From NCBI GenBank assembly GCA_024867545.1, contig JANFNE010000077.1, positions 22,356 to 86,355 on the forward strand: a stretch of DNA of 64,000 nucleotides. The letters run 5' to 3'. The position numbers and the translations under genes were made by a program. Source of the stretch: Phytopythium helicoides (Eukaryota > Oomycota > Peronosporomycetes > Pythiales > Pythiaceae). Below are positions 50,779-62,270 of the stretch, one piece after another. The notes beneath the pieces are model-generated. The model had not been told where the DNA came from and ran no database searches. It worked only from the letters and a program-made list of their open reading frames with translations. Positions within the stretch are counted from its first letter, which is position 1, and every line of letters starts with the position of its first letter.

Positions 50779-51282
50779 ATGATGGAGAAAGCAACCCACA
50801 CACACACATGCTGCGCTGACCGCTCGAAGCAGGAGCGCGAGTTTCGGTTGCGCTCAGAGGCGCAGCGCCGGCGTCGACTTCGAGAACGCGAGCTCCGAGA
50901 ACGCGAGCTCCGCGAACGGGAGCTGTGCGAGCGCGAGAATCGCGAGCACGAGAGCTCGTATACGAGCTCAGAAGAGACTGCAGGTTCGGCACTCGGCGCG
51001 TCGTCGGTCCTCGCGACCCGATCTTGTGTCGAGGCCGCACAGATGGAAGCGCTGCGGACGTGTTTTCATATGCGCCGCACACTATTCCATTGGGCTGTCG
51101 CGGAGGTCGAGCAGCTCCTCGCTGTAGCCGAGCAAGAAGCACTGCACAACGGGGGGTCCGTCGAGGCGGCGACCGAGTTGCGCCTGCAGAGCAGCATCTC
51201 GCGGTTCGTCGAGGTTCTGAACCAGAGCCAGACACTGGTTGCTACCGTGCATGGTCCGAAAAGTGTGGATGGCGCGTCGTAA
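50779..51282 (+). CDS. Helitron accessory ORF A, Arg/Glu-rich coiled coil, unknown function
   Basis: I do not recognise this protein. The first in-frame ATG is at 50779, giving 167 residues. The frame stays open further upstream through the (GTG)n repeat, and a GTAAGC donor at 50689 hints at an upstream exon. The protein starts with a charged heptad-like tract (RERELRERELRERELCEREN) followed by a Ser/Glu patch. A helical region of about 75 residues then follows (AAQMEALRTCFHMRRTLFHW onward). It sits inside the Helitron and converges with ORF B. Confidence 0.45.
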   Translation: MMEKATHTHTCCADRSKQEREFRLRSEAQRRRRLRERELRERELRERELCERENREHESSYTSSEETAGSALGASSVLATRSCVEAAQMEALRTCFHMRRTLFHWAVAEVEQLLAVAEQEALHNGGSVEAATELRLQSSISRFVEVLNQSQTLVATVHGPKSVDGAS

Positions 51283-51450
51283 GCGAGCTGTAAGGGAGAA
51301 TCCAATTGAATGCAAGATCATGATCGTTCTGTTACTCATTAGCTGACACGCAAATACATGCACTTGGGTTCGCTGGATGCTTGGCCTTGATCTTGATCTT
51401 GTAGGAGATGCTCCGCTCCGCCCGAAAGACGGATAAGCGCGCGAGCGCCC

Positions 51451-52245
51451 CTACTTCGTGTCCGCTTCATCGTCGCCGCTGTAGCCGCCGAATAGCTCTG
51501 TCTCGGTCGAGCTCGAGCTCTTGACGCTGCGATTAAAAATCGCAGAGCTGATTGACTCGGTGTCGCTGCAAGGGAGCTCCGGCACCGAGATACTGCTGAT
51601 GCTCGGAGATCGCGGCCGCACCATGGCAAGTGCGGCAGCAGTGAGCTGACCCGACTCTTCACGCGTTGGAGTCGATGGAGGCGTTGGTGCGACGCGGGTG
51701 CTGGTGCTTGAGCGCGCCCAAGCCCTCGCCCGTGCAGTTGTGCGGGAGGCTGGTGATATCGACGTTTGTGCAGCAGCCGGACGCGGCGGCGACACGCTGG
51801 AATCACGTGCGGCGAGCTCATTCTCTGCCACGCGAGCAGCGAGATCTTGCAGGCGGATGATTCCCTCGAGCAGCACGCAAGCGACGAACTCGTGGTTCGC
51901 ATTGGAGCCGCCGGTCTCGCTCCTGTCCGAGTCGGTGTCGTCAAACTGGAGTTCCGCGACTCGGCGCGCAGCAAACATCACGTCGCTCGAGACGGAGCTG
52001 CGTGGTCGCTCTCCGTTGGCAGCAAGCTGCTGCTCCTCCTCTCGTTCCTGCTTGTCCTCCTCGAGCAGCACCGCTCCAAAGGCAAAAACCTCGTTGACCA
52101 GGTGGTCAAACTGGCGTCGAACAGCTTCGACACGCGCTGCCGTCCATGCCGTGCGCGCTGCATAGGGTGACACGCGCTGCAGTCTCGCCGACCGGCGGCC
52201 CTCCGGGCGGAACCATCCCTTGGCGTGCTGGCGGGTCCTCGCCAT
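51451..52245 (-). CDS. Helitron accessory ORF B, acidic/serine-rich, unknown function
   Basis: The frame gives 264 residues from the ATG at 52245 (open upstream to 52323, where another ATG lies at about 52305). The N-terminus is basic and begins MARTRQHAKGWFRPEGRRSA. A helical part (AARVEAVRRQFDHLVNEVFA) is followed by an acidic linker, a second hydrophobic helix (HEFVACVLLEGIIRLQDLAA) and a long Ser/Thr/Pro-rich tail ending in acidic residues. The AAxxEAxR start of its helix resembles ORF A, so the two may be distant relatives. No family recognised. It is divergent from the RPA-like gene across a 930-bp gap. Confidence 0.5.
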   Translation of the reverse strand: MARTRQHAKGWFRPEGRRSARLQRVSPYAARTAWTAARVEAVRRQFDHLVNEVFAFGAVLLEEDKQEREEEQQLAANGERPRSSVSSDVMFAARRVAELQFDDTDSDRSETGGSNANHEFVACVLLEGIIRLQDLAARVAENELAARDSSVSPPRPAAAQTSISPASRTTARARAWARSSTSTRVAPTPPSTPTREESGQLTAAALAMVRPRSPSISSISVPELPCSDTESISSAIFNRSVKSSSSTETELFGGYSGDDEADTK

Positions 52246-53175
52246 CAAAACCTGACAACCAACGAACACCACCCCGCGCAGCACCGTCAAGTTCATCATC
52301 ACCATGTGCTCCCACGTGGCCACTCACCCGCTGCTGTCGCTTGAGTCCGGCTGCGCAAGTTCGTCAATGGGCTAGCCTTCCCTCGCGAGCCTGAGAAGAG
52401 CTGTCGGTCCGCGCCCGACCGGTGGCCTGCCTGCTCAACCGTGGCCAAACTTCAACACCCGAGTGCAGCCGTTTGCCTTTACGTAGTTTAAGATATCGAT
52501 ACAAGCTGTCAGTGACCGGCGGGCGTTGAATGACACGGGACGCCGCGGCGAGCCAAGCACGCACCGACAAGATGTTTTTTTGACTGGCCCATAGTATGCT
52601 CACTTGCAAGCCGCTGTTTCGGAGGCGAGAAACGACGAGATTCAAAAGCGCAAGTTTCCTCCGAGCCCCAGCAATGGCTGTTGAATGCGCTCGAGTATAG
52701 TGAATCGAAGGTGTCTACACAACTTGTTCGCGGCGGGTGGGCGCTGAAAAGATGTTGGGACCGCGCGAGGCGCCACGAATGCAGCAACATGAAGCTGGCG
52801 GTATGAAGGCAATAGCAATGCAATCACGAGGGGCCAATAGAAGTGGAAGCGCCCGAGCGAGCCGCTCGGGCACTTCAATGTCATATTGAAGTTGCCAATG
52901 CTTGATGATTGACTAGCAATACAGAAGCTTGGTCTAATCGAGCGGCGAAAAAGACGGGCCATAATGAGTCGAAGCGAACAGCGAGTGTGACGGCTGGCCC
53001 CGTTAGCTTGTTGAAACAACTTGTCAAAAGTATGCTCCCACGCGGCAGTTGGCGCTGGCGAGCACTAGCGTCTAGGAGTCAAAGGCGCTGCTCCCTCGGC
53101 CCACACAACAGGACCCACTCTACAACCGGCAGCGACCACACTCGACTGCGTTGCGGTTAAGCCTCTGGTTCAGCG
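52246..53175. promoter_or_regulatory. Divergent intergenic region inside the Helitron
   Basis: This 930-bp region lies between ORF B (minus) and the RPA-like gene (plus), so it should hold both promoters. No TATA or CCAAT box is clear. A 125-codon minus-strand ORF (52642-53019) has no recognisable features and I do not call it. Confidence 0.35.
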
Positions 53176-54375
53176 ATGTCACCGCTGTCGCGCGAGGTCG
53201 CGATCCGCGACCTGACGCCACGGATGGCTGTCGCCTGGACGCTCAAGGCGAGAGTTGTGAGCCGGACGCCGACGCGAGCAATGCGAGATTCGACCCAGTC
53301 CTCGTTCAGCGTGACTCTGGTCGATAGGAATGGCGACGAGATCCGCGCTGTCGTTTACAACGGGGCTGTGGACATTTTCGGCAGCGTTCTGGCGGCGGGC
53401 AAGGTGTACGGGTTCGCGAATTGCTCGCTGCGGACGGCCAAGCGCACCGTATCTACGTCAGTGCACCGCTACGAGATCGCCATCAACAACGACGCCGACA
53501 TCTCGGAGGCCGACGACGACGCACGTATTCCGCAAACCAGCTACCACTTTGCACGCCTTTCCGACATCGCCAAGGCCCCTGCCGGCAGCTTTGTCGATGT
53601 CATCGGTGTAGTATCGAGCGTCGGCGCAATTGAAGAGATCACTGGCCGCGATGGCAACACCTACTCGAGGCGCAACATGACCCTCGCGAGCGAAGAGAAC
53701 CTGCACATTGAGTGTACGCTGTGGGGTGAGCTCGCGAAGCGGCAGATGTCGACCCGCCTGAGTTGTGTTGTCGCACTCACGAATTGCCGAGTCACGACAT
53801 TCAGTGGGCGTTCGCTGACGTCCACCGTGACGACGACGATCGACGAGGAGCCATTCGACCCCGCCGCCGACAAGCTGTACGAGTGGATGGCCACCCGAAC
53901 GGCCCTGAGGACGCTCCATGTGAGCCTCTTTGCGTGTCGACTCACCGAGCTCGGAAGTCTACATGGCCTTGCCGACGGAGCACTCGTCGACGTTCTCGGC
54001 GTAGTTGAGCACGCGGGCAACCTCGTCTCGATGACGACCAGAGAAGGGAAGCCGTGCGCGAAGCGTGTGCTGCAGCTTGTGGATGACAAGGGCGGCATGA
54101 CTCCGTGCACGGTGTGGAACCAGCATGCCCAGGAGGATTGTGCAAGCTGGATCGGGCACTCGCTCGTGATCAAAGGCGGGCGAGTGAAAGACGGCAACGG
54201 CCGGTCTGTCCACTGCATTCCGACGGCGTACTTGGTGCTGGATCCACCAATGGACGAAGCAGCTCGCATCGAGTCGTGGTATCGCAAACGCGAGGATGAG
54301 CTCGACGGATCGGAGCCTGCTTTCGGCAGCGGCGCCACAGACGACGAGGAGTCAAAAGTCGGAGACAGCGCGTGA
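53176..54375 (+). CDS. RPA70-like single-stranded-DNA-binding protein of the Helitron
   Basis: This 399-residue protein has OB folds of the replication protein A large subunit. DBD-A-like: IRDLTPRMAVAWTLKARVVS ... FSVTLVDRNGDEIRAVVYN (about 10-120). DBD-B-like: FVDVIGVVSSVGAIEEITGR ... RRNMTLASEENLHIECTLWG (about 135-235). A third OB-like segment follows: ALVDVLGVVEHAGNLVSMTT ... RVLQLVDDKGGMTPCTVWN (about 270-350). The N-terminal protein-interaction domain and the zinc-bearing DBD-C of cellular RPA70 are absent. It would coat the displaced strand during rolling-circle transposition. It converges on the Rep-helicase, with 267 bp between stops. Helitron-borne RPA genes are known in plants and animals; the convergent layout is noted as unusual. 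Confidence 0.85.
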   Translation: MSPLSREVAIRDLTPRMAVAWTLKARVVSRTPTRAMRDSTQSSFSVTLVDRNGDEIRAVVYNGAVDIFGSVLAAGKVYGFANCSLRTAKRTVSTSVHRYEIAINNDADISEADDDARIPQTSYHFARLSDIAKAPAGSFVDVIGVVSSVGAIEEITGRDGNTYSRRNMTLASEENLHIECTLWGELAKRQMSTRLSCVVALTNCRVTTFSGRSLTSTVTTTIDEEPFDPAADKLYEWMATRTALRTLHVSLFACRLTELGSLHGLADGALVDVLGVVEHAGNLVSMTTREGKPCAKRVLQLVDDKGGMTPCTVWNQHAQEDCASWIGHSLVIKGGRVKDGNGRSVHCIPTAYLVLDPPMDEAARIESWYRKREDELDGSEPAFGSGATDDEESKVGDSA

Positions 54376-54482
54376 GCTCGCCGAGTAGCAGGGGCTGGCT
54401 GCAGTGCCGGGCGAGTGCAACGACAGGTGCCGATGCATGCATATGTGGCTCGCACCAAGCGATGCCGTTGAAATGAAGCTTT

Positions 54483-54512
54483 GCGTGTGTGTGTGTGTGT
54501 GTGTGTGTGTGC
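54483..54512. repeat. (GT)n microsatellite
   Basis: About 14 uninterrupted GT dinucleotides in the gap between the convergent RPA-like and Rep-helicase genes. Confidence 0.95.
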
Positions 54513-54642
54513 TTTCATTCCGAGCTTTTGTCAGCTTTTATTCCACACGAGACCAGAGACAGCGAGCGAATTGGCGAGATGGCACCAATGGTAGCATTTG
54601 CGGCGACGAACGGGTTTATTCGAGCACCCGAGCGCGCCGACA

Positions 54643-57600
54643 TCACTGTCCAGCACCTTGTCCTGTGCCTGATCGCGACGGCTGCCAGTACGCGTTCGCG
54701 TTGATGTTCATTAGCCACTTGATCGTGTTGATGTTTGGCCGCAGCGACTTCAGCCGCTCGCGGCGAAAATGAACCGATAGCGGTAGACATCGCAAGTGCT
54801 TGACCGAGCGCACACGTGACATTGCGACGTACAAGTGCTCAAACCGCCACGTCGGTGCAGACGGAGCGCCTTCGAGAAGAAGAAGTACCCGGCGCAACGT
54901 CAGTCCTTGCGCCTTCCAGACGGTCATCACAGTTGCCATGTCGACAGCGTGCTGCTCATAGCGAACTACAAATTTGGCGCCGTCGCACTCGTCCTCCAGG
55001 GTCACCTTGTACTTGCTTTCTTTGGACTGCACGAGGCCAATTGGAACTATGATTGGCACGGGGTGCGAGGCATTAGTGCTGTTCTCCGCTTGGTCTGCCA
55101 AGTTCACTTCTGCAGGCCAATTCGTGTCGTACCGAGTACAAAAGTCGGCATCCTGCAAAACGACATTGATGAAATCCGGTGGGTATGGAATCTCGACGAC
55201 GGTCTGGTTTCGACGCTTGGCTGCGGTTATCATCCTGCTCACTTCTTCTGCCTTTGCGTCGTCATCCCATGCAAGCGAATGAAACACACAGCTCGAGCCA
55301 TTCCCGACTCCCCACGCCAAGTTTCCGTTCGCGTTATCCAGGATTTGGGCTGGCGCTCCTGGGACAAAGTACGCAAACAGATTGGGTCGCTGCGCCTCGT
55401 CATACAGCAGCGCGTCCACGGCAGGGTTAATATCATCTTTTACCGTCTTCTTCCATCTCACTGCGATCAACCCTCTGCGCCTAGCAAACCATTCGGCCGC
55501 GCACGCAGTTAGCACGGCTTTGTCGATATTGCTCGTCACCAAAATGCGCATGTCATCTAGCCACAGCGGATCATTCTCCAAGTCGTCCACGGAGATCTGC
55601 TTGGTAATACTGTCGAGAACGCTTTCACTGATCGGCTGGTAGTTACGCAGACTCCCTTTCTGCCAGCGAGTCCCACTTGGGCTCGCCGACGGTAGCGTCC
55701 GGCACGCTTCCAAATTCCGTTGTTGCTGCTGGCACTCGAACGCGCGTAGCTGCTCACCCAGGGTAAACACTCGGAAGCGCCGAAACAGATCCCGCGCTTT
55801 GACAATCTTTTCTCCTTTGCTGTCACTGATGGTGTCCGCGTACATTGCCTTGCACAACGAGGTGCCGCTCACGACTTCTAGTTGCAAAAAGTCACCAACC
55901 TGTAGGCCCTCGTGTGCATTTATTGTTTTGTTTTGTTTGTCGAATTGGTCCATCAGACACATTGGCATTCCAGCAAAAGCAACAGCAGCACGTACAAAGA
56001 GAATTGACTTGCCGCCAAATGGTAGACTCGGGTTGTAGATCGCGCGCAGCCGCTCGTCCATGAGCACTACAAGCTCCGCGCCGAGCATTGACACTTCGTC
56101 ACACACAATCAAACCTACTTGTGCGTGAAATATCTGACGCATGCTGGCTATTGCAGCGAGCGACATCTCGCGCTTCACGCCGCCGTACACTCGGAATGCA
56201 GAGTGGAAGGTCAGTCCGTGTTGCAGTTGGCTCGCCCCGGCTCCTGTCGGGCAAAGGTTCACGACGCTCAAGCTACGAGCGCTCATCTCCGCCTCGATTC
56301 GCCGAAGCACGAACGTTTTTCCCGTCCCACCGCCTCCATGCATCATTGTGAGCGTCTGGGCCGATGGCCCAGCTTCATCAAGCCTCCCGATCACGTACTC
56401 CATCACATTATACTGCTCTTGGGTGACGCATGTCGGAGAAATGTACCGATCCACGCCTCGTGAGTCGGCGGCCGGGCCGCTCGCTCCTACCGGGTTGCTT
56501 GCTGTCTCTGGCGAGGAGCCCGGTGCTGGCACGCTTTCCGCGGCGGTCAATGCGCGAAGCGACTTTGCCACCTGCGAAAAGCTACACTCGCGAAGCGAGG
56601 GATGGCCAGAAGCCGCAGAAAAGTGCTCAGCGAGGCGCTCTTGGCTGTAGACGTATGGCCAAGTCCCGCTGTTGCATTCCTCGCTGCTGCTGCTGCTGCT
56701 TGCCGACTCGGTTTCCCGAGAGCCACCCACGCTAGTAACGATGGACCAAAACAGCTCGCGCAACGCCTCGTTTGACGCCGACTGCTTGCGGTTCGTACCG
56801 GATACAGTCCGGAGCAATTGCATTAGCTCCGAGCTGCCCACAGCAAGTCGCCCGGCTGCTTCCATGTCGACATCGCTTTCCTCGGGGCCATCCTCTTGGC
56901 CGTCCGTGGCTCGCGCGCCATCGCGTTGAGGGCCCCGAAGCTCCTTCCAAAAGTCCGCGTTCCGGTTTCGCCACGCGAGATCGACGCGCTCGTTCTCGGA
57001 GCTGCGATAACCCGTCTTGAGGATGTTGCGCACCGTCCAGCATCTCTGCTTCCAAACCAATGGCGCGCTGCTGCGGTCAAACTGCTTCATAAACGTCGCT
57101 AGCCCGTTTCCGCTCATCTCAAACGGTGGCAGTCCTGACGCAGTAGACCATGGCGTGAATGTGGCCAGCAAATAGGTCGAGAGCGCCTGCATCTTGCTTT
57201 CATTTTTCAGAGCCGTGCGGTACGTGGGGGGCGGCGAGCCGGCCAACATTGGCGTGCGGAATTTGGCGAGCACAAAGCCCTGGAAATCGCGAAAGAGCGG
57301 GTGCCCAACGCCCAAGTCGAATCCTCGTCGCTTCGGCCGCCCAGCGCGCGGCGCAGCCGTTGCGTCGCTCTCCTCCGCTCGCGGGCGAATGTCGACGATG
57401 CACTCGAACTCTACTGGGGAGAACGCCACAAAGTTCGGCCCGCGGTGCGCGTACGACGCTGCCTGGCTAACGAACACCACTTTCCCGTTCGCCTTGTACA
57501 TCCGTGCGCTCCCTTGGTCGCACCCACTTCCACCTTGCTCGCTCGCTGCCGCTAAAAGCACACACTCATCGAGCACCTCGTCCACGTCGGCATCAGGCGC

Positions 57601-58474
57601 AGGTCCCGCAGCAACGTCGCTCGGGTCAAGCCGCTCGGCGTCGCTTCCTTCTCCGTCGTCGTCCACGCACGCATCGCATGCAAGCGGCTCCGCGCCGCTG
57701 TCCTTTTGCGAAACATACCGAACAAGCTCCTGAGGAAAGACATACCAGAAAGTGTCGGACGAGAGGAACGAGCGGTGGCCGAGCAATGCGTACACCATCA
57801 GCTGGAGCGACCACTCGTGGCCGCCAGCAAACCCATTGACCGTTTTGGTCGCAAGGCATTTGCCCTGGCGCACGTACGTGTCCGAGTCTTGGGCTTGACT
57901 ACCGAACCGGTTTAGCTGGGTCAACGCACTCAGCATGACGCCCGCGGCGTTTTTGAGCCCGCCTGCCTCCTTCGTCATGTACTTGTTTTGGTACTCTTCG
58001 ATCGCATAGGAGGCGTCCTCACACGCAATGACAGTGGCGTTTGTGTGGCTGCCCGTGAGCCCTGCAAGCGTCAGATTTGTCTCGACCACCATTTTGTCGC
58101 GCTCTGCGCGGTGCAACTCCCACAGCACCGGGCCATGCGTATGTGGCGAAAGAAGCTCGCCCTCGTCGGCGTTGTAGCCGCCATCGAGCACATCGATCAC
58201 GGCCTGTGTCACCTCTTCTGCGACGAGCTGTCCGCGGCAGCCACGTGCGAAATCGCTGGCGGCGAGCTCGCGCACATGCAGCGGCGACGTTGGTCCCTCG
58301 TGCACGCCAGCTGGCCGCGCGAGCCGGCACATGTGCTTCCCCCGCTTGCCCTTCGTGCACGTCCGCGAGTGCACGTGCAGGTTCGTGGTCAGCAGCGCCT
58401 CCTGCGCCGCGCGCTCGAACGCGTACAGGCTCTGCCGAACGTCGGGCAGCTCAATCTCGCAGGCACGGCGCGGC

Positions 58475-58510
<36 letters not shown>

Positions 58511-60925
58511 TGGGGTGCTAGCCTCCCTGCTTCGGGCGCGCCGCTCCCAGGCGAGTGCCTCTTCTTCTTCTTCTTCAAGTCGAGCACCTCAGGCATCAAC
58601 GACGCACAGCAGACGCTGTCTAGCCACGCCCGCGCGCGACCAAGCAGCGTGGGGTGGCAGACCGCGCGCCGCAGCATGGACGGCGACCACGACGAGCCAT
58701 AGGCCTTGACATGCGCGTGCAGACGGCCGTTTTGCTGCGTCTCCACCACGGCATTGAATGACGCGATTTTCGACAGCGCACCCGCCTCTCGCTCGAGGTA
58801 GTTCTTCGAGACGCGCGAGACGGAGCTGTTCATGCAGCGGAAGACATCGCGCTGCATCGCGGCGAGCCGCGACTCGAACGCATGCGCGGTTAGCGCTGGA
58901 AGCTCGCCCGCTACACCGAGGCGCGCGCGCGGACTCTCACGTATCTCTTGCGGAAGGTCCGCCCATTGGAACGCGCGACTAGCGAGTGCCGAGCCGGGGG
59001 CGTTCCACTCGCGGCGCCCGCGGATCTGCGCGACGCGGTGCAGGAACAGGTCGTCGTGCTCAGGCGGCGCGACCGTGAGCCAAAACAGCGCCGGCCCGTA
59101 CTTGGCGGACATGGCGGCCAGCTTGGGCTGGCTCTGGGACCGTTCGAACACCGAAAAGGATACAGAGTCTCCGACAATGGACACAAGGCGCAGCAGGCGG
59201 GCGTTGAGCCGCTTGGCGGCCGGCGACTCCGGGTGCTCGGTCGCCGACCGCAGCGCCGCCCGAAATGCGTCGGAGCTTGCCAACTGTCCAAACCGCGCCA
59301 GCGCTCTTCCGTGAGAGGTGCCCGCCCTGATGGCGGAGTGCACCGCCGCGTGGCGCTGCATCTGGTTGAAAAGTACCGTCACAAACATGACGTTCTTCTC
59401 AAAGCGGCCGTCGTAGTACCGCATCCAGTGCCTCACCAACGCTCTCGGAGCCGAGCCAGACGGCAAGCAGTTGCCTCCGCGCAAGAACAGCGTCGGGAAC
59501 GCCCCCGCCAGCAGCACGCCGTTCTCGTCCCATTCGCAGAGCGGCCGCCGCTCCCGCGTAATGGGAACGACGGGGTCCTCGTCGCCGCTAGCCTCTCTCG
59601 GCGCGGGCCGGGGCGCGTTCACTTCCAGCGCGCCGGCGACCGCGTTGACCAGCTCTATCCCTGCAGCGCTACCCACATCGACCCAGGCAGGCTTCAAAAC
59701 CGCACTGCGCTCGCTGACGACGCACTCCTCTTCACCGTTGCGTCCGCTGCGGTCGCCGCCGCTGCCGTCGTTGCACACGTCGTCGTCAAAGCGGTCGCCC
59801 ATTCTGGCCTCGCCCATGTGGCGGACGGCCTCCGAGTCCTCCACGACAACGTTGGCGTCGATCTGTCGCTGCAGCGCGGCCAGTCGCTCGCGGCTCTCAG
59901 CGCTCAGATCGACCACGATGTCGTGGTCCAGATAGTAGCTGTGCATCTGCGCCAGCACCCGCAGCCACGGGAAGACGCTGTCTGCTCGGACCTGGTACAC
60001 CTTCCGGAAGCGCTGCTTTCGGGCGCGCCACTGGTCGTGCGAGCCGACGAACGTCACGCGAAAGCTCTCGTCCACGTTGGGTACCGCGCGCGAGCACTGC
60101 ACGGGGCCGTCTGTGGGGAAGCAGATCACGTGGCCCGTCGAGTGCTGCCCGGAAAGGGACAGCTCGAGCCCGAAGCGGCGCACGGGTGCAATGCAGGAGT
60201 GCTCGACGTCGCTCAGCACTGGGAGCTCTCCAGGGCGTCCGTAGTCGTGCCCGCTTGCGATGCTGTACGCGTATTCGCGCGGGTTCGAGACGCATTTGCC
60301 GCAGAGCACAATGGCGGCCGGGTCCTGGACCAGGTCTGGGTTCAAATAGTACAGGTCGCCGCGCTCGGAGCGCCACACCTGCGCATGGGCGGCCAGCACG
60401 CCGGGCGCGAGCCGGCCGTAGCGCTCTGCGCGCTCGCTCGGCGTCACCTTGAACGGCTCGGGCAGGTCCCTCGCCGAAACGCTGTGGATGGCGTCGGACG
60501 TGCTCTCCAACAGCTCGCAGCAAGACGCGCAGAAGCGAATCTCGGCGTGGCGTGGATCACTCCGAGCGTGTGAGGCCTGGCAACGCGCGATCTCTTCGAC
60601 GTTGGGCGCGCGATCGAGCGCGGACTGTAAGCGCTCCACGACGCGCGCGCTCTCCGCGACGCGATTTCCCGACAGCCGCTCGTCGTTGTAGACGCGGGCG
60701 TCCGGGTGCGTGGCGCAGCAGTGGTAGTACAGCAGCGCAAGATGCGGGTGCGTCGTGTACTTTGCGGCGAGCAGTTGCATTGTCGCGTCGTCCATCTCGG
60801 TAATTGACGTCGCGTGCTCCTTCAAGAAGCACAAGCGTTCGTCATCCGTCTGGCACTGACGCGATACTGGCGGTGGTGAGCTCGTGCGCCGCCTCTTTTT
60901 GCGCGCGCGAAGAGGTGGTCGCGGT

Positions 60926-60958
<33 letters not shown>

Positions 60959-61431
60959 AGCGACGGCTGCGGTCGCGGCATCGATGGATCGTCGTCGTCA
61001 AGGTCTAGTTGGCGGCGCCGACTACGACCGCAACCGCAGGATTTGCCACTCGAGCCGGAGCAAGTGCTATCGACCGGTGGTTCTTGTCGGTGCACTGGAA
61101 CAGACTGCATCGGTAGAGACGTGAGTAGCGCACAGTGCGTTGAGAGTTCGGCAAGTGCCGCCTGACAGCAAGTGTTTCGCACGATATCCACATTTCGATT
61201 GCACACGAGTGTTTCCAATCCGATTTTCACAATGCGTTTCACAATTCCCATTACAATGCGTTTCACAGGCAGAAACACCACGCCAGTTCGCACAATGCTC
61301 TCTGCCACGATGCCCGCGAAGCATGGAGGGATCGCTCCGCCGCCGACGGATCGTGCGTGGTCTGCAATGCAATCCTCAATCCACGTCGATAAGAGAGGCG
61401 AGGTCCGATCGCCGTCGTCGATGGGTAGCAT
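54643..61431 (-). CDS. Helitron Rep-helicase (HUH endonuclease + PIF1-type SF1B helicase), 2262 aa
   Basis: This is the replication-initiator and helicase protein that drives rolling-circle transposition. It is a single uninterrupted ORF starting at ATG 61431. The N-terminus holds a poly-Q run (about residues 158-168), a basic stretch RARKKRRRTS and Cys pairs (RFCASCCELL, IVLCGKCVS). The HUH motif is NGRLHAHVKAYG, with the two His at 905 and 907. The catalytic Tyr motif is YAIEEYQNKYMTK at about 1143-1155. The helicase part has Walker A GGGGTGKTF (about 1698), Walker B LIVCDEVSML (about 1775) and motif VI LYVAMSRVR (about 2202). A poly-Pro run of 13 at about 972-985 sits between the HUH and Tyr motifs. 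It is longer than typical Helitron proteins (about 1400-1800). I see no OTU or apurinic endonuclease domain. Confidence 0.95.
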
Positions 61432-62000
61432 GCTGGCTGGCTGGCTGGCCGGCCGGCTTGCCCGCGAGCTCGTTGGCTAGCGCCCGCCCTGCAGGGAGAG
61501 CGAAAAAACAAATACAAAAAGCAATACTAAGTATTACCACCACCACCACCACTACCATCACCAGCAGCAGCAGCAGCCATCGCAGCAGCGGCCGCCGTAG
61601 CAGCAGTGCTACACACCTGCGTCCGATCGAGCGAATTCGGCAATGGACATTGGGGCGGTGGCGGCGCGCGGGCTGCAAGTGCAAGTGCAAGTGGGAGACG
61701 ACGCACCACTCTCCAACGTGGCCGTTGTTGCTCGTTGAAGTTGAAGGGTTGGAATTCGACCGAGAGAAGCTTGACAACGGGCAGGAGGAGAAGGAAGAAA
61801 AGAGGAGTGAGCTGAAGGCAAGCAAGCAAATGACCTAGGAGCATGACAGCAGCAACAGCACGTCATCGTCGCCGCCACCGTCGTCGTTGATCGGTCGTCA
61901 TGGTGGTGGCCCTCCCCCGCTCGAAAACGGACACCAATGACGACTAGTGGTGGGGGTGGGTGGGTTGGGGGGGGGGGGAGGTTGGGAGGATCGGCGTGAC
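61432..62000. other. Low-complexity leader upstream of Rep-helicase
   Basis: It contains (CTGG)n around 61432-61456, a CCA/ACC repeat at 61536-61556, (CAG)n at about 61560-61577 and a G-run at 61967-61978. It probably includes the Rep-helicase promoter and perhaps the Helitron 5' end. ORFs here are short and repeat-derived. Confidence 0.6.
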
Positions 62001-62019
62001 GGACCGGTTATTTTTCATA

Positions 62020-62270
62020 AGCGGCTATAAATAGCTGGCCAATCCGCAACCACCAAGAAGCACCCCTGTCCCGCGGTCCGATACAAACGTGCAGAGAGAG
62101 CTCACACGTCACAGACGTGGGTGCGCGTGATTGGTCGAAAAAACGAGTAGCCAATGAAAACGCCGTCATTTATATGGGTACACTCTCGACTCAGCGGCAG
62201 CGAGCGCGCGGGATCAGAACCGGGCCCCTACAAAAAGCAAGTGAGCGCTTCGCGCTGGCCAATGAGAGCG
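62020..62270. promoter_or_regulatory. Cluster of CCAAT boxes and TATA-like elements
   Basis: TATAAATA lies at 62026-62033 and a TTTATATGG near 62170. CCAAT occurs at 62039-62043, 62151-62155 and 62259-62263, with its inverse ATTGG at 62130-62134. This is dense enough to look like a real promoter, but no convincing coding region follows on the plus strand. On the minus strand it could serve the Rep-helicase, 600-800 bp away. Confidence 0.4.

Larger units (their letters stand above)
50492..61431 (-). mobile_element. Autonomous Helitron (Rep-helicase plus RPA-like gene); distal end not located
   Basis: The element contains an intact Rep-helicase (54643-61431), an intact RPA70-like gene (53176-54375) and two accessory ORFs. 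Its 5' terminus should lie above 61431 (a minus-strand TC end), but I could not identify it. The end given here is the Rep-helicase start codon, not the element boundary. The lack of stops in a 2262-codon ORF suggests recent activity. Confidence 0.8.

Noticed and set aside
58948..60573. 541-codon plus-strand ORF
   Set aside because: It lies opposite the Rep-helicase in GC-rich DNA; composition is Arg/Ala/Val-rich and no domain is seen. It is an antisense shadow.
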